Assembly (NCBI GenBank): GCA_014239555.1
Contig: JAAZYR010000001.1
Span: 124,001-188,000, forward strand
DNA from: Acidimicrobiales bacterium
GTDB lineage: Bacteria; Actinomycetota; Acidimicrobiia; Acidimicrobiales; Poriferisodalaceae
Length of the DNA: 64,000 nt
Direction of reading: 5' to 3'
The notes below the pieces were generated by a model, which was not told the DNA's origin, did not search any database, and saw only the letters and a list, made by a program, of their open reading frames with translations. How positions within the stretch are numbered: position 1 is the stretch's first letter; each line of letters opens with the position of its first letter. Shown piece by piece: positions 1 through 8,523 of the stretch. A program made the position numbers and the translations under genes.

Positions 1-672
1 GTGTTGACTGAGCGGCGTGGCATCGGATACGACTTAGATCCAAGCTACGTTGAAGTGGCCCGTGAGCGAGTCAATGCAGCTCATGCCAGGGTCTGGGCAC
101 ATAGGCAACCCGCTGGCGAACAGCCGCCGCTCCCCGAGATTGCCGAAGCGTTGTTGGAAGTCACGGAAGAGGAAATCGCCGCTGATGATTTTCAGCGACG
201 AGCTACTCAAGAAGGGAAGAAAGCTCAAGATATAGCAATTGACCTTTTAGAGCGCTGCGGGTTTTCCTTGTTGCAGAAAGACGCGAAGGTTCCTCGAGCG
301 GGCGTTCAATACAACTTCAAAGTCGAAGACGCAGGAGGTGCTGAATGGTGGATAGATGTATCGGGCGCATTTACGACAGTGCGTCCTGGACTTTTACGAA
401 TTGATACGGTTTGGAAGACGTTGGGACGCGCTTCAGTTCTAAAGGCACACGATTCTGACGCTCGCATCATCGTCCTAACAGCTCATTTGCCTCGGCCAGG
501 TAGCGAGGGCGATAAGGCCTTGCGTGCGGTCGGGCCATACACGGTGTTTGACGCAGTCCCTATGTTTGACGAAGAGGCTGTTGAGCGTTTAACGCGTTAT
601 GCCGCCGGTGGGATGACCGAACCCTTACCGGGCTTTTGGAAAGCTAAAGAAATCACGTCTGGTCTGAGCTAA
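1..672 (+). CDS. C-terminal part of a DNA methyltransferase with a nuclease-like C-terminal domain (5' end outside window)
   Basis: The reading frame is open at the left edge, so the GTG at position 1 is probably internal. Residues 5-24 (RRGIGYDLDPSYVEVA) match the segment after the SAM-binding FxGxG motif of beta-class N4/N6 DNA methyltransferases, in which the catalytic motif lies earlier, here beyond the window. About 150 residues follow that are not part of the methyltransferase fold. Residues 75-165 contain WWIDVSGAF (D119), R133, D135 and WK (K139) within predicted beta strands, reminiscent of PD-(D/E)xK nucleases. This suggests a modification enzyme with an appended restriction-like or DNA-binding domain, but nuclease activity is inference. 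The next gene starts inside its stop codon (A672), implying translational coupling. Confidence 0.6.
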   Translation: MLTERRGIGYDLDPSYVEVARERVNAAHARVWAHRQPAGEQPPLPEIAEALLEVTEEEIAADDFQRRATQEGKKAQDIAIDLLERCGFSLLQKDAKVPRAGVQYNFKVEDAGGAEWWIDVSGAFTTVRPGLLRIDTVWKTLGRASVLKAHDSDARIIVLTAHLPRPGSEGDKALRAVGPYTVFDAVPMFDEEAVERLTRYAAGGMTEPLPGFWKAKEITSGLS

Positions 673-992
673 TGCCCGGAGTTGCGTACGCGGTCGTGAG
701 GTCAGAACCCCCGCAAGTTTTCTTAGCAACTGATGTGGATGTGTTGCATCGAGTGCTTGCCGCTGAACTGGTAGCTCGAACTCCATCAAATGCTCTAGCT
801 GATAGCGATATGAAGTCCGTGCAGGCCGCGCTTTTAGATGAACGTTGGGGTGATGCTGTGCTTGGTTGGATCGACCTTATGGGGGTGGAAGTTGACGTTT
901 ATACGCATTTGCACGTCTACACAGCAGATGACCTTCCCGTTGATCTAATTGGTGCCCAGATCCAATTCGCTCCGCTGTTCCGTGAGAGTTGA
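672..992 (+). CDS. Small hypothetical protein coupled to the methyltransferase
   Basis: A 106-residue protein I do not recognise. Its ATG at 672-674 shares one base with the TAA stop of the preceding methyltransferase, so the two are almost certainly co-translated. It has no signal peptide, membrane segment or obvious catalytic motif. The composition is mildly acidic, with an alternating hydrophobic pattern in the last 35 residues suggesting beta structure. Its position makes a role with the methyltransferase-nuclease-like protein likely, for example as an accessory or control subunit, but nothing in the sequence proves it. Confidence 0.6.
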   Translation: MPGVAYAVVRSEPPQVFLATDVDVLHRVLAAELVARTPSNALADSDMKSVQAALLDERWGDAVLGWIDLMGVEVDVYTHLHVYTADDLPVDLIGAQIQFAPLFRES

Positions 993-1003
993 TCTTTGGC
1001 CGC

Positions 1004-1744
1004 TTAATTGAACAGTGCGACAAAAAGGACTCGAAGGGCGATTGCAGTTAACGCGAGGCGAAATAAGTAACCGAAAAATACTTCACTTAGTCGCTTAAGA
1101 ACGCGGGTTCCGCACCAAGTGCCGACAACCACCGACGCCACCCCCACAGCTATCAAACCGAGTTGGTCTCCATAGACGAACCCGATACCCGCAAAAAGCA
1201 GGATCTTGGCTAGATGCCCGGAGGTTTGGGCCATTGCGAAAGTCGCGACCATAGCGGTCCGAACCGGGAGTTCACGTCTAAAGACCGGCGCAATCGCTGG
1301 ACCCGTCACGCCGAACGGAATATTCAGGAATCCGGCGATCGCTCCAAGTGGGATGAATGCGCGACGGCCGCTGCCTAAAAGGGAACTGATCTTCGCTAGT
1401 CCCTGTGGCCACCAAACAAGAACCAAGGCGAATAGGGCGACGAAGATTCGACCTAACGTGACTGGAAACGCGCCAGCGACGAACAGCCCAAGCACGCCGA
1501 AAGGCAACAAAAGTAGTGAGAATCTACCAACAACGCCCCAATCGACGTCGCGTCGTAAGATCAGTCCTCTTGACGAATTCGACGCCAGTTGAATTACTGC
1601 ATGTATCGGGATCGCCTCAAGAGGGTCTAGGAACTGCAGCAGGACCGACAGAAGAAGTATTCCGCCACCTAGTCCTGCGATCGCCGTGATCGCTGAACCG
1701 AATAAAGCCGCTAAGCCCACAATAAGTAGCTCTACGCCAGACAC
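1004..1744 (-). CDS. TauE/SafE (TSUP) family membrane permease
   Basis: An all-helical membrane protein with about eight hydrophobic segments and the TSUP N-terminal signature (AIAGLGGGILLLSVL) in the first helix pair, followed by a conserved N-S-S-R after the second. The family exports or imports small sulfur- or carbon-containing anions such as sulfite, sulfoacetate or taurine; the substrate cannot be read here. I chose the GTG at 1744 because AAGGA lies 4 nt upstream; a TTG at 1762 would add six residues without a ribosome binding site. It converges on the small gene ending at 992, and no sulfur gene lies next to it. Confidence 0.85.
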   Translation of the reverse strand: MSGVELLIVGLAALFGSAITAIAGLGGGILLLSVLLQFLDPLEAIPIHAVIQLASNSSRGLILRRDVDWGVVGRFSLLLLPFGVLGLFVAGAFPVTLGRIFVALFALVLVWWPQGLAKISSLLGSGRRAFIPLGAIAGFLNIPFGVTGPAIAPVFRRELPVRTAMVATFAMAQTSGHLAKILLFAGIGFVYGDQLGLIAVGVASVVVGTWCGTRVLKRLSEVFFGYLFRLALTAIALRVLFVALFN

Positions 1745-1861
1745 TACTTCCTTGACTCCCAAAGTGTTCTCGGCCCCAGATGCAGTGCGCAGGAGAGGCT
1801 AAGTGGCACTGTAGCTAAATGACGGCATTCGATGTTTAGATGGCTAAAAGCCCGGAAATGC

Positions 1862-1890
1862 TTGACCTAGAGCCCTTGGGACGGTCAAAT
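1862..1890 (+). promoter_or_regulatory. Sigma70-type promoter of the HU gene
   Basis: TTGACC at 1862-1867 and TCAAAT at 1885-1890 are separated by 17 nt and match -35 and -10 hexamers 5/6 and 4/6. Predicted initiation near 1897 gives a leader of about 49 nt before the HU start at 1946. Seen directly; activity is inferred. Confidence 0.5.
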
Positions 1891-1945
1891 AACACTGATG
1901 ACATTCGCGTGTGCTGCGCGGATGCTCAATGATGAGGAGACTCAC

Positions 1946-2230
1946 ATGGCCAACATGTCCAAATCCGACGTGCTTTCCGCGGTAGCTGGTGGTGCTGGCT
2001 GCACCAAGGCGGATGCTGAGGCGGTTATCGAAGCATTCTTTGGGTGCGTGGAAGGCGCTGCGAAAGCGGGTGATGCAGTCGCATGGCCTGGTGTGGGTAA
2101 GTTCTCACGCTCGGATCGCGCTGCGCGAATGGGGCGGAACCCACAAACCGGTGCGACTATCCACATATCGGCGAGCAGCAGCGTTAAATTTTCAGCTGCT
2201 AAAGCCCTTAAGGATCGAATGAACGGCTGA
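1946..2230 (+). CDS. hup: HU-family DNA-binding protein
   Basis: A 94-residue histone-like protein. The first half forms the dimerising helices (MSKSDVLSAVAGGAGCTKADAE), followed by the G-x-G-x-F element (WPGVGKFSR) and an arm with R-x-x-R-x-G-R-N-P-x-T-G, the canonical DNA-binding arm of HU/IHF, in which the proline intercalates into bent DNA. It lacks the lysine-rich tail of mycobacterial HU. The ATG at 1946 is preceded by GAGGAG with 6 nt spacing; an ATG at 1898 in frame lacks such a site. It is monocistronic, with its own promoter and a hairpin downstream. Confidence 0.93.
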   Translation: MANMSKSDVLSAVAGGAGCTKADAEAVIEAFFGCVEGAAKAGDAVAWPGVGKFSRSDRAARMGRNPQTGATIHISASSSVKFSAAKALKDRMNG

Positions 2231-2243
2231 GGCTTCGCCTCAG
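2227..2243 (+). terminator. Short UUCG-type hairpin overlapping the HU stop codon
   Basis: CTGAGGC (2227-2233), TTC and GCCTCAG (2237-2243) form a 7-bp stem with a C(UUCG)-type tight loop immediately at the HU stop. It is followed by ATAACAA rather than a T run, so it may act as a 3' mRNA-stabilising hairpin or pause rather than a classic terminator. Confidence 0.45.
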
Positions 2244-2259
2244 ATAACAACCGAACTTA

Positions 2260-2286
2260 GATGGGCCGGGTGCGACTCGGCCCATC
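2260..2286. terminator. Strong hairpin, probable terminator between HU and the PIG-L gene
   Basis: GATGGGCCG (2260-2268) pairs perfectly with CGGCCCATC (2278-2286) around a 9-nt loop. It lies between the HU gene and the convergent PIG-L gene, the expected place for a bidirectional terminator. No strong T run follows on either side, so efficiency is uncertain. Confidence 0.6.
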
Positions 2287-2323
2287 GTTCGCGTCGCAGG
2301 GTAGATACTCGCTGGCGGGGTTT

Positions 2324-3049
2324 CTAAAGGTCAAAAATGGCCTTGAATAGCTCTGCTGATTTCATGCCGCACGACTCTCCGGCGGCAGCTAAATCTTCTT
2401 CTATCCGTTTTCGAAACGCTTCGATTTGGGTTTCATCCTGGGGATTGTCAATCTTATGTGTGGTGAGGAACTGACTTTTGTGTTCCAACAACGCCGCAGC
2501 TTTGGTCGCCCCCCAGCCCTCGGCGTTTTCGGCGTGATCGGGTTCATCGGCCTCAAATAACAGTAAGAGTTCCGGTCGATGCGCTTGGAGGCCATGCTCA
2601 GGGTAAAAGAACGGGTCTCTGGCGGCCACGAGTCCTTCGATTGCGAGTAACCCGGCATGACGATGATCTGGGTGAAGGCGGTATCTCTTCCACGGGTCGT
2701 GGCCGAGAACGATCTGTGGTTTGAGTTCGCGTATCACTTTGGCTACAGCTGACCTGGTAGCCAAGTCGCTTGTGAGTTCGCCATCTATTTGGTCGAGGAA
2801 GACCACCTGGCCTGTAGCTCCGAGACGGGCGGCCGCAGCGCGTTGTTCTAGTTTTCGAGTTTCAACCAGGCGCGACTGATCAGCATCAGGATCCCAAGTC
2901 CCTTTGGATCCGTCAGTACAAATAAGGTGATGGACCACGGTCCCGGCTGCTGCCCACTTCGCAAGCGTGGATCCGCATTGAAATTCGGCGTCATCAGGGT
3001 GCGCAGCGATAACTAAAACAGATTTCGCTGCTGGAAGGTTGCTTTTCAT
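2324..3049 (-). CDS. PIG-L (LmbE) family zinc deacetylase
   Basis: The protein has 241 residues and the family metal motifs AHPDDAEF (H17, D19, D20) and HPDH (H126, D128, H129). The family hydrolyses N-acetyl groups on sugars (MshB, GlcNAc-PI deacetylase) or amide bonds (Mca). The bona fide Mca lies elsewhere in this window (24992), so this copy may be an MshB-like or other sugar deacetylase; the substrate is not readable. The ATG at 3049 overlaps the stop of cofC as ATGA, so the two are translationally coupled. The first in-frame ATG at 3058 would add three residues. Confidence 0.85.
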   Translation of the reverse strand: MKSNLPAAKSVLVIAAHPDDAEFQCGSTLAKWAAAGTVVHHLICTDGSKGTWDPDADQSRLVETRKLEQRAAAARLGATGQVVFLDQIDGELTSDLATRSAVAKVIRELKPQIVLGHDPWKRYRLHPDHRHAGLLAIEGLVAARDPFFYPEHGLQAHRPELLLLFEADEPDHAENAEGWGATKAAALLEHKSQFLTTHKIDNPQDETQIEAFRKRIEEDLAAAGESCGMKSAELFKAIFDL

Positions 3050-3651
3050 GATGAGCACCCCGGGTCAGCCTTGGCATGTAATGCGTCAAGATCGTCGGGG
3101 GTATCGATATCCCACTGAAGCTGTGGGATCTGCAACACCTTCAGATCGAGTTCGCATCTTGCAGCTTCGGTCATGTGACGGTAAAGAGACCCTGAACCAT
3201 ATTGAAACTCGAACGATGTGCCGGTCGGCAGGCTAAGAACGTTGGTGCCCTGCCGATGGCGATCGGGAACAATGGATACCGTATTTGCGCGTGCTATTCC
3301 GCCTAGCGATTCAGCATGCGGTAGATCGGCGTGAGCGATAATCATGTGGGGATAGAGATCTGCTATCTGTGCCGCTGCTTCAGTAATGGCAGGGTTTAAG
3401 CCGTCCTGTTGAACCCAAACGACTTCGACTCCCAGGGACTGCGCCCAATTGGCGACCTCTCGATCGTTGCAAACAACATAAGTCGAAAGATCTCCGGCAG
3501 CCGTAACAACGCGTTGAGCCATCGATCGCGCCAAAGTTTCTCTGGCTTCGGCATCTAGGCGTTCACTGAGACGATTTTTTGCCTGACGAAAGTCTTTTAT
3601 CGGTACAAGCACTGCTGTGACTTGGTCATCGAATGCCGTTGGGGGTGCCAT
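3046..3651 (-). CDS. cofC: CofC/FbiD-type phospholactate (phosphoenolpyruvate) guanylyltransferase
   Basis: A 201-residue nucleotidyltransferase of the MobA-like/CofC fold. It has an N-terminal VLVPIKDFRQAKNRLS nucleotide-binding segment and a central AHADLPHA region matching the metal-binding HxDLP motif of CofC. It activates 2-phospholactate or phosphoenolpyruvate with GTP for coenzyme F420 synthesis, which fits the LLM oxidoreductases in this window. I start it at the ATG at 3651, giving the normal family length; the frame is open to 3885, but the extra 78 residues are not family-like and overlap the divergent gene at 3748. It is coupled to the PIG-L gene downstream; no other F420 gene is adjacent. 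Confidence 0.85.
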   Translation of the reverse strand: MAPPTAFDDQVTAVLVPIKDFRQAKNRLSERLDAEARETLARSMAQRVVTAAGDLSTYVVCNDREVANWAQSLGVEVVWVQQDGLNPAITEAAAQIADLYPHMIIAHADLPHAESLGGIARANTVSIVPDRHRQGTNVLSLPTGTSFEFQYGSGSLYRHMTEAARCELDLKVLQIPQLQWDIDTPDDLDALHAKADPGCSS

Positions 3652-3747
3652 CAGAAGCGATTCTATTGTTCTTCTTTGCGACACTTCGTGGTGATAGCCG
3701 GTTGAATGTCGGTCTGTGCAACTTAGCGCTCTACGCTGACCATACTG

Positions 3748-5613
3748 ATGAAGATTCTGCGCCGGCCTTTCCGCTCTCGCCAAATAAAAGTGCGACGTCA
3801 ACTTCCCCCTAGCAACTGGGTCCAGCCGTGGTGGATTGACCGCTTCAGGGAACAGACGCAAAGCCCCGAAACTGAACTCCCTCAATCAAATAATGTGGCG
3901 AGGTCTTGGACCCTGACCGGCACGCTTGAGAGCGTCCTTCGCGTCGCTGTGGATCCGCGTGGTCTGATATCGGTTAAACCAGGATTTTGGTCACTTGACT
4001 GGTGGCTGCGGGTAGACGAAGCCTGGATCTATCCAGCGCAGCACGGATCCGTTCGGCAGCGTGTTGTCGATGGTGCTCCAGTTGTTGAGACTGTTATCCG
4101 AGTTGCAGGTGGCGATGTTATCCATCGCGTGTACGGGGCAAGACTTGAGGCTGATTACACCGTGGTTGAGGTTGAGAATCAGGCGTCAAGACCGGTTGCT
4201 CTTGGGTTAGCTGTCCGACCATACGACCTTCTGGGTGGCGGGAGAGTCGAACAAATCGAACTCAATGATCAAGTTCTTTCTGTAGATGGCAGGGTTGCCT
4301 TCATATGTGGGCGCACTCCTGGACGACTAATCGTTGGTGCAGGTGGAATCGATCCTGCCAGTTTGATAGACGACGTAATTGCCGGAGATTTCTCCGTCAC
4401 ATGCGACGCGGGGATGGCCAGTGCGGCGATCATCGTGCCGCTCGTTCACGGATCAACTTTTCGAGGTGCGATTCCTTCTGAGGAAGTGAGCAATCAAGAG
4501 ATAATTTCTCGACTTCCATCTGGTCAACAGGTTGCAGCCGGTTGGGGAAAGCATGCTGTCAACGCTTGTCGGTTCGTGTTGCCTCCCGGGCGAATTAACG
4601 ATCTATTTGACGCGTCTCGGCAGTCCATCCTCTTGGCTTCCACTGGAGAAGATGTGGATCCCGCCCCGGGCGGTCCTCCCCATAGAGCGGGCGACGAGGC
4701 AGCAGTTCTGATGGCCTTAGCGGAGTCGGGTTATCGCGCCACCGTTAGGGACATACTCATTTCTCGCGCTCAACGCCAAAATCGACTTGGTGCAGTTATT
4801 CATAAAAACCTGGACGTCACAGCGGCAACTATTACCGCAGCGGACCGCGCGCTGGAAATCGCGCCTGACCCAGCTCTAGCGCAAGCATTATCGGAGTTTG
4901 TTGCGGATGGAGCCCGGTGGATTCTCGCGAATCCCGCTGAAGGTGTGTCCGAGGCGCTTGTCGCAGCTCATAACTTGTTAGTGCGCGTAGGTGCGGAAAA
5001 AGCCGCCCGTGAGTTATCTGAACTGCTTCCATGGAATGTCGAATCGGATACGTCGGCTGTCGCCTACGACGAAAATATTGATGCAGTGAAGTTGGCTAGA
5101 TCGGCCTTTGAGCTATCAGTAAACGACCCGAGGAAGGCTTTGGTCACGCTTGAAGAACTCGCCTTTTTGGCATCGTCCACGTTGAACTGGCCGTCGCGGA
5201 TTAGCCCAAGCACGCGAACCGGAACCGGCGGCGCTGGCCATGACTTGTGTGTCACAGCGTGGTTTGTCCGATCAGTGCTTCGTCTTTTGGTAGATGACAG
5301 AGATGATTGCCTCCGCGTCGCTGCGGTATGGCCAAATGAATGGCACGCACAAGGAGTTGAAGTCCATCGGGTGCCATCGCGTTATGGAAATGTTTCCTGG
5401 GCCGTTCGTTGGCACGGGGACCGCCCCGCGTTGCTGTGGGAAGTGGAAGAAGGCCCGTCCGATTTGGTAGTGAAGGCACCCGGTTTGGATGCAAACTTTC
5501 AAGGGGAAGGACCGGCGGGCGAGGAACTGCTCGCGTCAGTGCCGCGCCGAAGTGTCGACGCGCCGGAAAACAGCGATGCACCTGACGCTCCCTCCTCGGG
5601 GTCTTTCACGTAA
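3748..5613 (+). CDS. Large protein with six-hairpin-glycosidase-like architecture, function unknown
   Basis: A soluble 621-residue protein without a signal peptide. Residues 50-290 look like a beta-rich domain (alternating hydrophobic strands, many Trp). Residues 290-530 are mostly amphipathic helices in pairs, including RAGDEAAVLMALAESGY and GHDLCVTAWFVRSVLRLL. The last 70 residues return to strands before a Pro/Ser/Asp-rich tail. This order resembles glycogen-debranching or GH15-type (alpha/alpha)6 proteins, but I do not see a convincing catalytic carboxylate pair. It starts 96 bp from the divergent cofC and ends 45 bp before rnhB. The function stays unassigned; carbohydrate binding or hydrolysis is a weak inference. 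Confidence 0.55.
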   Translation: MKILRRPFRSRQIKVRRQLPPSNWVQPWWIDRFREQTQSPETELPQSNNVARSWTLTGTLESVLRVAVDPRGLISVKPGFWSLDWWLRVDEAWIYPAQHGSVRQRVVDGAPVVETVIRVAGGDVIHRVYGARLEADYTVVEVENQASRPVALGLAVRPYDLLGGGRVEQIELNDQVLSVDGRVAFICGRTPGRLIVGAGGIDPASLIDDVIAGDFSVTCDAGMASAAIIVPLVHGSTFRGAIPSEEVSNQEIISRLPSGQQVAAGWGKHAVNACRFVLPPGRINDLFDASRQSILLASTGEDVDPAPGGPPHRAGDEAAVLMALAESGYRATVRDILISRAQRQNRLGAVIHKNLDVTAATITAADRALEIAPDPALAQALSEFVADGARWILANPAEGVSEALVAAHNLLVRVGAEKAARELSELLPWNVESDTSAVAYDENIDAVKLARSAFELSVNDPRKALVTLEELAFLASSTLNWPSRISPSTRTGTGGAGHDLCVTAWFVRSVLRLLVDDRDDCLRVAAVWPNEWHAQGVEVHRVPSRYGNVSWAVRWHGDRPALLWEVEEGPSDLVVKAPGLDANFQGEGPAGEELLASVPRRSVDAPENSDAPDAPSSGSFT

Positions 5614-5658
5614 GGCGAGATCGCCAAAGAACCTCCACTTGCGGAGTACGGTTCGTTT

Positions 5659-6336
5659 GTGGCCGTCAGCGATCCGCCAAATTTGAATCAAGAACGCCAA
5701 TGTTGGGAGCGCGGCGAATCACTCATCGTAGGTGTCGATGAAGTAGGGAAGGGAGCTTGGGCCGGCCCGCTGACCGTCGGAGCGGTCGTGTTGGCTTCGA
5801 AAGGGCGGGTTAATGGAATTCGAGACTCGAAGATGCTTCGTCCAGCGGCCCGCGAACGTCTCTTCGCCCGAATTGGAGACTGGGCAACAGCATGGTCGGT
5901 TGGACATGCGAGCGCCCAAGAATGTGACGAGTTAGGAATGTCCGATGCGCAACGACTTGCAACTCGCAGGGCTTTAAGCCGACTTTCAGTCACTCCAGAT
6001 CGCGTGCTACTCGACGGTAACTGGAACTACATAGATTGGCTTCCGAGCACCGTGATCGTAAAAGGAGATCAGACCTGCCTCTCGATAGCGGCGGCTTCGA
6101 TAATGGCTAAGGTCGTTCGTGATCGCATTATGTCAACATCTGCGGCTGACTTTCCTGCCTACGTCTTCGAGAAGAACAAAGGATACCCAGCCCCTCAGCA
6201 CCGTATGGCTCTGGCTGGCTACGGTCCTTGCGTCATCCATCGGAAGAGTTGGGCGTTTATGGACCATCTACCATGGACTGATTCTCGGCGTTATGACCGC
6301 TCTAAAATCAACCAAAACACCTTGTTTGACGTATGA
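5659..6336 (+). CDS. rnhB: Ribonuclease HII
   Basis: A 225-residue protein that cleaves RNA in RNA-DNA hybrids and removes misincorporated ribonucleotides. The signature block GVDEVGKGAWAGP gives the metal ligands D27 and E28. D119 (LLDGNW) and D155 (VVRDRI) complete the DEDD set, and GDQTCLSIAAASIMAKV is the standard helix before the last Asp. The junction-recognition motif reads GKG (30-32) where most RNase HII have GRG, a conservative change. It starts with GTG at 5659. Its stop overlaps the ATG of the next gene (ATGA), so the methyltransferase is coupled to it. Confidence 0.95.
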   Translation: MAVSDPPNLNQERQCWERGESLIVGVDEVGKGAWAGPLTVGAVVLASKGRVNGIRDSKMLRPAARERLFARIGDWATAWSVGHASAQECDELGMSDAQRLATRRALSRLSVTPDRVLLDGNWNYIDWLPSTVIVKGDQTCLSIAAASIMAKVVRDRIMSTSAADFPAYVFEKNKGYPAPQHRMALAGYGPCVIHRKSWAFMDHLPWTDSRRYDRSKINQNTLFDV

Positions 6337-7154
6337 CAAGTCCAAATGACTTTCAACGCAATTACTGGCGCACCCGTCAAGCTTGGGTTGAGCGACAACA
6401 GCAAATGGATTTGCAACTCAATTCGTTTGGTGTAGCAGCTATGGAGGCGCTTGGTGATATCTCGGGAGCGAATGTTCTAGATGTCGGTTGCGGATGTGGT
6501 CACACGACCCTCCAGCTACATGAACGAGTTGGCGATGGTCATGTCCTGGGAATCGACATCAGCGAGACGCTACTTGAAGTTGCCCGAACTCGGAGTCGGG
6601 GATCGGTTGAGTTCTTAGAGGCAGACGCCCAGGTTGACTCGTTAAGGGGTCCCTACGACGCCGTGTACTCAAGATTCGGAGTGATGTTTTTTGCCGACTC
6701 CGTCGCGGCTTTTACCAATTTACGCGCCTCGACTATTACGTCTGGCCAACTGAGCTTCGTCTGTTGGCAGGGTCCCGAAGAAAACCCTTGGATCACAGTG
6801 CCAAATAGAGCGGGCATGGCACTTGTGGATCTACCCCCTCGAGCGCCACAAGCAGCGGATCCTTTTGCTTTTAGTAACCCAGGCGCTGTTGAGCGGATTT
6901 TAAGTGAAGCAGGTTGGAAAGGTATTGAGATACAAAGTTTTCAAATGGAAGTGCCCCTCGGGGGAGGGGTGGATGTGCGTTCCGCTGCATTACATGCGTT
7001 CGAATTCAGCCCAGTGAAAGCAGCACTTGATTCTGCTCCCACAGTCGAGAGCGACGATGTAATCGATGTAATCGTGAAGGCCTTGGCCCCGCATGAGCAA
7101 AATGGCATTGTTCGGCTACCTGGGGCGGTTTGGGTCGTGACCGCTCAGAATTAG
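6333..7154 (+). CDS. Class I SAM-dependent methyltransferase (UbiE-like)
   Basis: A protein of 273 residues with motif I at 48-60 (VLDVGCGCGHTTL), an acidic motif II (VLGIDIS) and motif IV (YDAVYSRFGVMFF), as in UbiE/COQ5-like and small-molecule methyltransferases. The substrate is unknown. It overlaps rnhB by 4 bp, so it is translated with it. That link is common in compact genomes and does not by itself suggest a role in RNA metabolism. Confidence 0.85.
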   Translation: MTSPNDFQRNYWRTRQAWVERQQQMDLQLNSFGVAAMEALGDISGANVLDVGCGCGHTTLQLHERVGDGHVLGIDISETLLEVARTRSRGSVEFLEADAQVDSLRGPYDAVYSRFGVMFFADSVAAFTNLRASTITSGQLSFVCWQGPEENPWITVPNRAGMALVDLPPRAPQAADPFAFSNPGAVERILSEAGWKGIEIQSFQMEVPLGGGVDVRSAALHAFEFSPVKAALDSAPTVESDDVIDVIVKALAPHEQNGIVRLPGAVWVVTAQN

Positions 7155-7184
7155 CTACATATTACGTAGCCAAGGGAAACTTAG

Positions 7185-8447
7185 TCAGCCCGTCTTTTGG
7201 GTTCCGACTTTGAGTTCACGAAATGGACTAGTTGTGTCGATGCCTGGTTCTTTGGGAAGTCCTAAAACGCGTTCACCAACAATATTTCTCATCACTTCGT
7301 CTGAACCCCCAGCGATGCGCATCGCAGGTTGGCCCAGTACGTAACCTGCCCATGAGAAAGTTCCCCATTCACCTGTGTCGGCAATCAATCGGGCCTCAAG
7401 CACGTCCGAAACAAAATTGCAGGTTGCTTGCATTTGTTTAGTTAGACCCATCTTCGATAGCGACATTTCAGGGCCGGGCGTTTTTCCGGATTTCAAAGCA
7501 TCTAAAGTTCGCTGGTTTGACCACCCCAGAACTTTTCCGTATATGAAAATGTTCATTAACTGTTGACGGCTCAGAGCGTCCTTCTCAAGTCCGAAGTGAT
7601 TCAGCATTGCACTCAATTTGGTGTAACTGCCCCCGGTACCCCCGCTACCTGAACCGATAGAGGCTCGTTCGTTCATTAGCGTCGTGAGAGCGACGCTCCA
7701 ACCCTGATTGACATCACCTAAGCGGTGAGAGTCTGGAACGCGAACATCGTTAAAGAAGACCTCATTAAAGTTTGCGCCTCCTGTCATTTGCCGTAACGGT
7801 TTCACTTCGACGCCAGGTGCGTGCATATCAACAACAAACCCGGTTAATCCTTGATGTTTGGGTAGGTCGAAGTCCGATCGTGCAATTACCTCACCCACAT
7901 CGCTGTATTGGGCACCTGAGGTCCACACCTTTTGTCCGTTGAGGATCCATTCCTCCCCGTCTCTATCGGCCCGCATTTGCAGACTAGCCAAGTCTGATCC
8001 GGCTCCTGGCTCTGAAAATAGTTGGCAAGAAATCAGATCTGCTCGGTACATCTTCGGTAAAAGGTCAGCGACAACCTCAGGGTTTCCATGAGCAAGAATT
8101 GTTGGCGCCACCATGCCGAGACCGATGCCAAAGAAACCGTTATCCGGGACGTCATACTGGCTTTCCAGATTCGCCCACATACGTTCAAAACGGCGAGGGT
8201 GACCGCCTCCGCCGAGTTCTGCTGGACCGGAGATCCAACCGAAACCTGCATCGAACTTTTTGGCGCGCCACTCCTTGGCAGAGGCAAGATCTAGTTGTTC
8301 CTTCTCTCGGTCCACCTCCTCAAACATTGCCGCGTTGTCTGGGCCTTCTCCCCAAACGAACGCTTTTCGCTCAGCTTTGCGAGACCCATGGGTGTCGAGA
8401 AAAGCTGCAGCTTCTGTTGTGAATTGTTCTTCGGTCATCTCGGGCAT
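7185..8447 (-). CDS. Acyl-CoA dehydrogenase
   Basis: A 420-residue flavoprotein with the full acyl-CoA dehydrogenase order: N-terminal helical domain, the middle FAD-binding region CQLFSEPGAGSDLAS and WILNGQKVWTSGA, and a C-terminal helical domain ending with GGSDEVMRNIVGERVLGLP, which contacts FAD and the partner subunit. It oxidises acyl-CoA thioesters to enoyl-CoA and passes electrons to ETF. The substrate is unknown; relatives act on long, branched or steroid side-chain acyl-CoAs. The gene is monocistronic, divergent from the NifU-N gene and preceded by a TATAAT -10 box. Confidence 0.93.
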   Translation of the reverse strand: MPEMTEEQFTTEAAAFLDTHGSRKAERKAFVWGEGPDNAAMFEEVDREKEQLDLASAKEWRAKKFDAGFGWISGPAELGGGGHPRRFERMWANLESQYDVPDNGFFGIGLGMVAPTILAHGNPEVVADLLPKMYRADLISCQLFSEPGAGSDLASLQMRADRDGEEWILNGQKVWTSGAQYSDVGEVIARSDFDLPKHQGLTGFVVDMHAPGVEVKPLRQMTGGANFNEVFFNDVRVPDSHRLGDVNQGWSVALTTLMNERASIGSGSGGTGGSYTKLSAMLNHFGLEKDALSRQQLMNIFIYGKVLGWSNQRTLDALKSGKTPGPEMSLSKMGLTKQMQATCNFVSDVLEARLIADTGEWGTFSWAGYVLGQPAMRIAGGSDEVMRNIVGERVLGLPKEPGIDTTSPFRELKVGTQKTG

Positions 8448-8478
8448 CTGAAATCTCCAGAGCGGTTCAGAAGTGGTG

Positions 8479-8484
8479 ATTATA
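8479..8484 (-). promoter_or_regulatory. Putative -10 box (TATAAT) for the acyl-CoA dehydrogenase
   Basis: On the minus strand 8484-8479 reads TATAAT, a perfect -10 hexamer about 32 bp upstream of the start at 8447. No good -35 hexamer lies 16-18 nt upstream. The overlapping TATATT on the plus strand could serve the divergent NifU-N gene. Confidence 0.35.
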
Positions 8485-8523
8485 TTCTCAACCTAGCCCG
8501 CGACACGACTACTCTTCATAGTC

